This document shows positions 56,890-64,000 of a stretch of DNA of 64,000 bases, one piece after another. The stretch covers positions 87,527,995 through 87,591,994 of the forward strand of contig NW_026262690.1 of NCBI RefSeq assembly GCF_021869535.1, given 5' to 3'. The stretch is from Mytilus californianus. Lineage: Eukaryota > Mollusca > Bivalvia > Mytilida > Mytilidae. Each line of letters opens with the position of its first letter. The first letter of the stretch is position 1. The notes beneath the pieces are model-generated. The model ran no database searches and was not told the origin of the DNA. It saw only the letters and a program-made list of their open reading frames with translations. The position numbers were made by a program, and so were the translations under genes.

Positions 56890-58400
56890 GTTTAAACTTT
56901 TCTTCTTGTGAATATGCTGTTTTATTCAAAACACAATTGATATAGAAAAGCCTAGTAAAATAATACCAAAATGGAATAATTATAATAATGTAGTGTGTTG
57001 ACTGGGATATATTATAAATTGCCCCATCATTAGGATGATAAATGCATCGTCCCTTCTTTTGGTATATAAAAATGCATGGCATTCCGGGGACGAGTTAATA
57101 AATACATGGCCATAACTTATTTGTTTACTTTAATATATCTGTTAGTTTTGTTCGCCGATTGGAATATATGAATTAAACATCGTCAATCAATTATTTAGAA
57201 TAATGACCCCACCCCCCACTATTGATAATAACTGCGTGGCCGCTTCATTGTTTTCTTCGGATGAAGATCGAAATTTTTTTTTGCGTTATCCAATGGTCAT
57301 TGCATTACTTCAAGCATGAAAGATGAACCCTTGTCGATCCATTCTCGTTTATTTGATCAATAAGCTTTTATTTTATGTTTTTCCTCGTTTTAAAATCTTG
57401 ACAAAGCTCTTACATTGGAATATGTTGTAACAATTTTCTGTCTTTTATTGGCTATTCTTTTTTGTATTGGATAAATTTATTTTAACAGGTTTATATTTTA
57501 TATTCGGTGGTTCTATCTTATATCTTTATTTTTGTACTTCCACTTAGACCCAATCAGTTTGTTAACATGTAGGTTATTTTAATTAGTCATGGTAGTATGG
57601 GACTACAAACAATTTCTATTTAAAATTTCTATTCACTTTTTCCAAAATTTTACTAAAATTGGATATCATGCAGCTTATTTTCAAGCTACATCTTGTGTAC
57701 AAAATTTTCACGTTTTTGGATAACATTTATTAAAAGCACAAAATGTATATAGAAGGAAAATGATTCATAGAATAATAAAATAAATGCTCATTTGTAATAA
57801 ATTTCACATCTTAAATCTGATGTTGCGTACTGATTTAAGAACCATCTATGTCTTACTTTATGCCCGAGGTTTTGGTTGGCGGTGTTGTTTTTCTTTAATC
57901 GTTAGGTCACATTATCTGACTGAATTTTAAAAATATTTGAAAGTTTGAAGTTCAAAATTAAGAAGATTTAAACATAGATATACATTTAGATAGCGCTGAT
58001 TGAAAGACATGTAAAGGTATTTGTTGAGTAAAATATCTTTCAAAATATCTATCATTGAGAAACTATAAAGCACATGTATCAGTGAGACACTATAGGGTAT
58101 TTGGTGAAATGTGAATAAAGAGAGTTGTGGTGTATACGGCAGCATACGGTAAACATTCAAACGACAAAAATAACAAAAAGACATCTAGAGGCCAACATAC
58201 AGTCCTCACGAGTCTAAAGTATACGTAAAGCTAGCCTATAAAGGATGTATATAAAAAAAATTGTCATTTGTGTTGTGTGTATACGTATATGATCAGAGAT
58301 ACAACTTTGTGGCGGCGTTAAACTAGTCTCGAACAATGGAACGATACAAAATGCAGTGCAAAACTTACAATATTAAAAAAAAACAGGAAAGAGGCACTAT
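56890..58400. other. Intergenic, no gene seen
   Basis: AT-rich. The 85-codon minus-strand frame at 57927-58184 is rich in Tyr, Leu and Phe with no motif and is not supported. Confidence 0.5.
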
Positions 58401-58401
58401 A

Positions 58402-58605
58402 TAAAAATAAGGAGATGTGGTTTGATTTCCAATGTGAGACAACTCTCATCCAGAGACCAACTGACATAGGAGTCAGCAAATATATGTCGCCTTACGGCTA
58501 TAATACCGATACAATACGCACCAAAAACACAGTAATTATACCGTATCAAAGAATGGTTGCAGTCACTAAAAACAAACTCAAAGTACATAGCCAGTTGAAT
58601 TTGAA
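58402..58605 (-). repeat. Dispersed repeat R1 copy
   Basis: AGGAGATGTGGTTTGATTTC, GACAACTCTCATCCAGAGAC, CAACTGACATAGGAG and CGCCTTACGGC track 46636-46740 inverted. Small frames on both strands are products of the repeat. Confidence 0.65.
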
Positions 58606-59334
58606 ATCATGACGACTGTATTTCAGAGTAGAATCCATTATCTTTACAACAACATGATGAACATTGCAGGGCACACGATCTTGTGCAGTCCAACAAGTAA
58701 ATCAAGTAAAAAAATTGACGAAAGAACAATGCTTCAGTTAGTCTTTACATGCTTAATGATGCGGCCGTTTTCAAAATTTTTTTTTTATTTATCTGCATGA
58801 ATTTCGTTTTAAATGAGAAGATTTAAATTACATCGTTTTTTTATATTACTTTATTTTATCAAATACAGAATAAAATAAGGCTTATTAAAAAAAATGATAA
58901 AAAAGATTTATTGGGGAGATATATTTCTATAATAAATTGTATATGAGTAATTTATTTGATATTGTTATGTAACAAGAAAAAAACGAGTTCATTTTTCTTT
59001 TTTTTATAGCATTTAACTTATTAAAAGCTGTGATCTCATACCTTGTTTCAAAGTTTGACTATTAAGTTTTCTATTCATTAACATTAGTGCATTTCCATGT
59101 TTACAATGCAAACAAATTATGATTATTTTATACAATCCGTAGCTTGAACACAAGTTCGAGATCGGAGACATATATTTTCAATAATGATATTAATTATGAT
59201 TATATAGACTTACATTTAGGTAAGGCATAATTGTTTTGGTTTATGCATCCAGACATTGTTTCAGATAAGGGTGAAGGTTTGGTACAATTAAAACGTTTAA
59301 ACCCGCTGCAATTGTTTGCACCTGTCCTTAGTTA

Positions 59335-59527
59335 GGAATCTGATGTTCAGTAGTTGTCGTTTGTTGATGTGGTACACAAGTAATATGTGGGGCCCTTTAT
59401 AGCTTGCTGTTCGGTGTGAGCCAAGGCTCCGTGTTGAAGACGTACTTTGACCTATAATGGTTTACTTTTATAAATTTTGACTTGGATGGAGAGTTGTCTC
59501 ATTGGCACTCATACCCCATCTTCTTAT
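59335..59527 (+). repeat. Dispersed repeat R1 copy with internal deletion
   Basis: GTAGTTGTCGTTTGTTGATG, GGGGCCCTTTATAGCTTGCT and GACTTGGATGGAGAGTTGTC match 37238-37490. About 90 bp between the first two blocks, present at 37265-37350, are missing here. Confidence 0.8.
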
Positions 59528-62500
59528 ATCTATGTACTGCCTTACATCTTTTAAAGGCATAACAAACATGGTTTGTTAACGATACTTTTTTGTTTTTAAA
59601 AAAAACATCCTACAGGTTATATGCTGGCTGATCTAAGATCAGTATATACATTAAATCTCAAGTCAATTGGTCTTTAGTGAAAAATTAACTGTTCCAAAGA
59701 AGATCCGAGTAGATATAAACACTAAGTATTCAGATGACTTCTTACTCAAATTTTATCAGTGCATCCATCCTAATAATGTGAAAAATAGATTTTGTAATAA
59801 TTTTCTTACCTGTTACACAATAATTATAAATCATGAACGAACAAAGCAAATATATGGACATCTCTGTAGATTATTTCCAAAAAAATTCTAACAGTAAAAA
59901 AATTCTCTTGGCATGGTTTTTAAAATGCAATTTACTGCACAATTTATAAGCTAGTGGGAGTTATTTCAGTTACAATGAAAATTTTTAACTTGCGAAATGT
60001 AAAATAAGCTAGTGGGAGTTATTTCAGTTACAAAGAAAATTTCTAATTTAAAAAATGTATTTAGGAGATGAAAATTTCCAGAACCTATATAAATGAAAAA
60101 AAGGAAAAACGAATGACGCAAACGTATAGAGATCTTGATTTTTTAAACTGTACAATTGATAGTATATATTTCCTGTATAAGGTCGCCTTTAAGGAGGCTC
60201 GAGGGTATAAACACTTTATATAAGAAATTCATAAAAACTTGATATTTTATCACCTAAAGTGAGGGAATCGAAATAATGAAATAAAATTAGTAGGTCCCCA
60301 TTCATTTCTGCGTTTAATAGGCCACCGAAATAAGATGTTTTTTTTGCTATTTTACAAAGGAATAGAAAGGAAAATTGTGTAGTGACATACTTAGATTTGA
60401 TAACAGATACAAGTTATATAATATTTTGTTTAAATTTGTTTTACAACAAACTCAAGTTAATTGTTACATGTTCAGCTAAAAAAATATAAAGGTCATCGTT
60501 CGTTTAAGAAAGATATTTTACATTCTTAATCAATTATCCATTTTTGGCGGGAAAAGACTAATAGGGAAAATATCACCTGCATTACCTTCATCCTAAAAAA
60601 ATTAAGAGAACTAAATAACAGATTTCCATTAAACTTTCTCTTCTAAGAGAATAATAAGTGAAGTCAAGGTAACCCCCCCCCCCCCCCAAAAAAAAAAAAC
60701 AACAAAAATTGGGGGTCACCGATCTTTTAAGAGAGAAAAATCACTAAAAGTGTGAAACCATGGCAACAAAAAAGGTTATTTTTGATAAAGTTCAACTGTG
60801 TGTCCCGTTTTAAGCCAAAACTATATGAAACGAAAATCTAATTTTGGTTTTCAATACCCCTTAGTGATAAGCAGGGCCACACTGAACTTTAGGTCATATG
60901 GTTAAATTGTAAGGTCAAAGGTCAAGGTCATGTCATTCATAAATTAATGTTATTTCAGAAATTTTGAAGGGTTTTTATGAGATCATTTGATCAGTAAATC
61001 AAAGTTTACAGATATACGTTAATATATTATGTAAAACAAGAAGTGGAAGGTGGATCTGAATGATTATATAATATATTATAGTCACCATTGTTGAAAAAGT
61101 CAAACTTGGATTGTAAGGAACATTCTAGATAATTTTGAATACCACACATTTAGAAGGAAAAGTACCATACTTTTATAGATAATGACCCACAGGGGAAAAT
61201 GCTCCATATTAAATCTAATGTCAATAGAACATACAAATTAACAAGATACTATAGTCTACTAGATGATTAGATTTTCTCCCAATTCCGTATGGGAAACCTC
61301 AAACATCAATTCCATCAAATAATAAAATAGGTGAATAATGGCATTTGGAATTATGATTCTCTGCAGACTTCACGACTTATGTCACACTTTCTTGCTTTTT
61401 GTGCAAAAGTTAAAGGTTTAGATTAATATGTAGTAACAACAATTCAAACTTGCTGTTTCCTTTTATCTTCACCTTGGATTATAGAAAAGTAATAAGAAGA
61501 ATACAAGAAGTTAGCGGTATTTATCAGAACACAAAATTTCCAATACCATTCTGCTACACTTGTATTAAATGCATGATTTTGCGTTTAAAAATCAAAATTA
61601 CAGATTGAGTCAAAAAATTTCCTCGAGGTTTTAGAATAAATGTCTATTTTTTGAATGAAAGAATGAATGAATGAATGAATGAATGAATGAATGAATGAAT
61701 GAATGAATGAATGAATGAATGCATGCATGCATGAATGAATGAATGATATGTTTGTGAGTGACTTGGTCCAATTAATTCCTTTATAAAATTCGTTTAATCC
61801 TTATAATACTTTAGAATTGGAGATATGGAAATTAATTTCCCCATTCGTAACCTCTGTCACACGTAAATTGTATATTTGTGTCATTGAATTGGCCTGGCGC
61901 GTGAATATATTTTTTAGTTAACGAAAAAAAAAAAAATGTACTCCATGAAATTTTCCATCTGATAAAATATAAACTACAAACATATCTCATTACCATTCAA
62001 ATGAGTGTTTTTTGTTTATTATTCAATTTAACGACGAAGGCGAAGTGAAAGTAAATATTTCAACGTCGAGCTGGTTTGTGTTATTATTGCCGACATCTTG
62101 TTAACATTAGTTACAAAAAGTAGTTCCGTCAACGTCGTCTTTCGAAAAATAAATACCTTTAAGAGCCACTACCGGAAGCCCTCTCGACCAATCATATAAA
62201 TGTATTCCTTAATATGCAAATTGTATAAGAATTATAAGGGGATAATCCCGTTAGTTAAAATTAATCTTCATGAGCGTCCTCAAAATAAGTGTCCAATGCC
62301 GTTTTTGTTTAGAGAGTGATAATAGGGTTGATATTAAGGTTGTTGCCCTCTTTTTTATAAACATATACTAGTTTTGTTTTCAATTAGATATCTGCTTCTG
62401 AATAACAACTATTAATTTCGTCGAAATGGTATCACAGAGAATTTGAATTTGACCTGGGATTATCATGAACGACGTCATGTAATGTTGATACTGAAGATTA
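59528..62500. other. Intergenic, no supported gene
   Basis: Holds a 74-codon frame at 59667-59891 (lysine- and asparagine-rich, with three cysteines, no recognised domain), a direct repeat AAGCTAGTGGGAGTTATTTC at 59948 and 60007, a C/A run at 60671-60699, and the GAAT microsatellite at 61653-61747. I see no splice-consistent gene. Confidence 0.5.
61653..61747. repeat. (GAAT)n microsatellite with a GCAT interior
   Basis: About 22 tetranucleotide units. Three GCAT units replace GAAT near 61721-61732. Confidence 0.9.
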
Positions 62501-62589
62501 ATTGGTGTTTAACGTTCTATGGCAAATATTACATGCCTATCAGAACTACATGTAGAACGTATTGATCTGATAAGGTATGTCCAAGACAC

Positions 62590-62810
62590 GATGGATTTCG
62601 ATATCGACAAAATCGACTATATCGTTTCGATATCAATATGCACCTTTACTATGTGTGTCACAGCAAACACAACATCAGCCGTCGATATCGATTCGATGTT
62701 GTCAGTCAAATTGCATACCTGGCACTTTTCTTCTGGTTAAATTGTTTAAGTTTTCGATATTGACGATATCGCCGATATCCATTCGATATCGACAATATTT
62801 TAACCAAATG
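62590..62810. repeat. Cluster of GATATCG palindromes
   Basis: TCGATATCGA-type motifs occur at about 62599, 62628, 62683, 62753, 62763, 62774 and 62785. Similar motifs are at 32285-32400. Two overlapping plus-strand frames here are driven by the repeat (Ile/Asp/Ser-rich) and are not supported. Confidence 0.6.
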
Positions 62811-62871
62811 TTTGTCTGCTACAGTTGTCCATGAAGATAATTCAGTTTCTCCTTGTTTTTTCTGAGTAAAA

Positions 62872-63182
62872 GAGGGACGAAAGATACCAGAGGGACAGTC
62901 AAACTCATAGATCGAAAACAAACTGACAACGCCATGGCCAAAAATAAAAAGACAAACAGACAAATAATAGTACAGATGACACAACATAGAAAACTAAAGA
63001 CTAAGCAACACGAACCCCACCAAAAACTGGGGGGGGGGGGGGGGGGGAGATCTCAGGTGCTCCGGAAGGGTAAGCAGATCCTGCTCCACATGTGGCACCC
63101 GTCGTGTTGCTTATGTTATTACAAATCCGGTAAATAGTCTAATTCGGTAAGTCACATTTGTGAAAAGGGAAGGGTATTGTAG
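62872..63182 (-). repeat. 3' tail of the Penelope-type element
   Basis: The tail runs from the RT stop at 63183 to about 62872, with all landmarks of the 20621-20910 tail. It contains a G-run on the plus strand at 63030-63047. The 3' end is the same as in the other copies. Confidence 0.8.
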
Positions 63183-64000
63183 TTACGACATAAGGAACAT
63201 ATCCGATATCATCTGTGAAACGGTTATTCCATAACGGTCAACCAACTCGTGATGGCGTCCGTAAAATTTACGAAGGGATGATTTCAACTTCACCATGAAC
63301 TCTTGGCTTAATAGCTTCCTTGTGAGCAGCAATCCTCTATCAAGGAAATCATGATAGGAAACACAAGCCCGGGAATATCGTATCAATTGGGAGATATATA
63401 CTCCGTATGCAGGCGCTGCTGGAATGTTGCTACATAGAAATGGAAAGTTCACAATTGGGAAGCTGAAATCATCTCTTTTGTCGTAAAGTTTTGTTTTCAA
63501 CCGACCCTCGTCAATTTCTAGATGTAAGTCAAGATATGAGGCAGATATAACTGTATCTGTAGTATCCTTTATCTCTAGTTCGATGGGATAGATTCGTTCA
63601 ACATAGTCACCAAATTTTGTATTATTTAGTGAGAGAACATCATCTATATAGCGGAACGTAGAGTTAAAGGATATTGCTAACTTCTTATCTTTCTTCCTGA
63701 GAAGTTCCTGTATGAAGTCAGCCTCATAATAATAAAGAAACAAGTCGGCAAGAAGAGGGGCACAATTGGTTCCCATTGGAATTCCGACAGTCTGTTGAAA
63801 AACACGTCCTCCAGACGTAACAAATATGTTGTCAATCAAGAAATCAAGCATCTTGATAATGTCAGTTTCAGAAATTTTTTTGTTTGAATCAGAGTGATTC
63901 TTTACAAAGTAGGATTTATCCCTCCCCAAGACAAGATACTTGTATCTTCGTTCGCCATTCTTTTTAATGAAACAAAGTAATACCAACTCTTTCAATTTGT
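63183..64000 (-). CDS. Penelope-type reverse transcriptase, apparently intact, N-terminus outside the window
   Basis: It copies element RNA into DNA at the target site. The frame is open from the window edge (64000) to the stop at 63183, at least 271 codons without defects. Motifs: GRDKSYFVKNHSDSN, then FQQTVGIPMGTNCAPLLADL, FRYIDDVLSLNN (catalytic YIDD), DLHLEID, CSNIPAAPAYGVYISQLIRY and the C-terminal YGRHHELVDRYG. Motif A (FDxSTLYT-IP, as at 19752) lies beyond the edge. The protein ends about 60 residues after RLIRYSR-type text, with no GIY-YIG endonuclease. Either the element lacks one or it is N-terminal, as in permuted Penelope clades. Its clean frame and close match to 19738-20620 suggest a young family. 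Confidence 0.8.
   Translation of the reverse strand, partial: KLKELVLLCFIKKNGERRYKYLVLGRDKSYFVKNHSDSNKKISETDIIKMLDFLIDNIFVTSGGRVFQQTVGIPMGTNCAPLLADLFLYYYEADFIQELLRKKDKKLAISFNSTFRYIDDVLSLNNTKFGDYVERIYPIELEIKDTTDTVISASYLDLHLEIDEGRLKTKLYDKRDDFSFPIVNFPFLCSNIPAAPAYGVYISQLIRYSRACVSYHDFLDRGLLLTRKLLSQEFMVKLKSSLRKFYGRHHELVDRYGITVSQMISDMFLMS

Noticed and set aside
56744..57082. 112-codon minus-strand frame with heptads
   Set aside because: The repetitive part is a 21-bp minisatellite and the rest is low-complexity. No promoter or splice context.
58609..58724. Minus-strand cysteine-rich reading (DCTRSCALQC then SSCCCKDNG)
   Set aside because: The spacing fits no defensin or mytilin pattern I know, no signal peptide or acceptor is clear, and it ends at the edge of an R1 repeat.
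62706..62987. 93-codon minus-strand frame
   Set aside because: It is made of the Penelope-type 3' tail and the GATATCG cluster. Equivalent frames appear in every tail copy.

Overview
The window looks like nuclear DNA of a bivalve mollusc, most likely a marine mussel (Mytilus-type). I base this on the AT-rich, intron-heavy gene structure, the secreted fibrinogen-domain and galaxin-like genes, and the dense mix of dispersed repeat families that I associate with mussel genomes. There are no bacterial operons, CRISPR arrays or canonical RNA genes. Most open frames longer than 60 codons here are chance frames or lie in repeats. The three host genes are built from short exons.

Layout. (1) Positions 1-9533, plus strand: the last eight exons of a ribonuclease-inhibitor-type leucine-rich-repeat gene (LRRC74A-like, 5' end outside the window), with a TTAA-flanked MITE in its last intron. 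(2) 9.7-14.3 kb: an old Penelope-type reverse transcriptase fragment split by a tandem pair of non-coding units, then MITEs. (3) 14.6-19.1 kb: gene-poor, with two small unassigned frames, a tRNA-derived SINE and a block of TGTATTGGCC motifs. (4) 19.7-20.9 kb: a decayed Penelope-type reverse transcriptase with its 3' tail. (5) 21.46-28.08 kb, plus strand: a six-exon secreted fibrinogen-domain (FREP/ficolin-like) gene whose fourth exon seems to carry a frameshifting deletion. (6) 28-43 kb: repeats and intergenic DNA. (7) 43.51-48.79 kb, minus strand: a complete four-exon, cysteine-rich galaxin-like secreted protein gene. (8) 50.0-54.2 kb: a decayed tyrosine-recombinase retrotransposon (Ngaro/DIRS type: gag, RT, RNase H, recombinase, SGNH hydrolase) interrupted by a 406-bp repeat. 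(9) 54-62.5 kb: intergenic DNA, minisatellites and repeats. (10) 62.87-64.0 kb, minus strand: a second Penelope-type reverse transcriptase, open to the window edge and apparently intact.

How it fits together. The host genes are independent of each other: an intracellular LRR scaffold, a putative secreted immune lectin and a secreted dicysteine-repeat protein of the type found in biomineral matrices. Much of the rest is a record of retroelement activity. A Penelope-type family accounts for two RT copies and about six 3' tails, most of them 5'-truncated. A related second family has at least three copies, and several insertions are nested in older elements. No host gene product could be named beyond family level.
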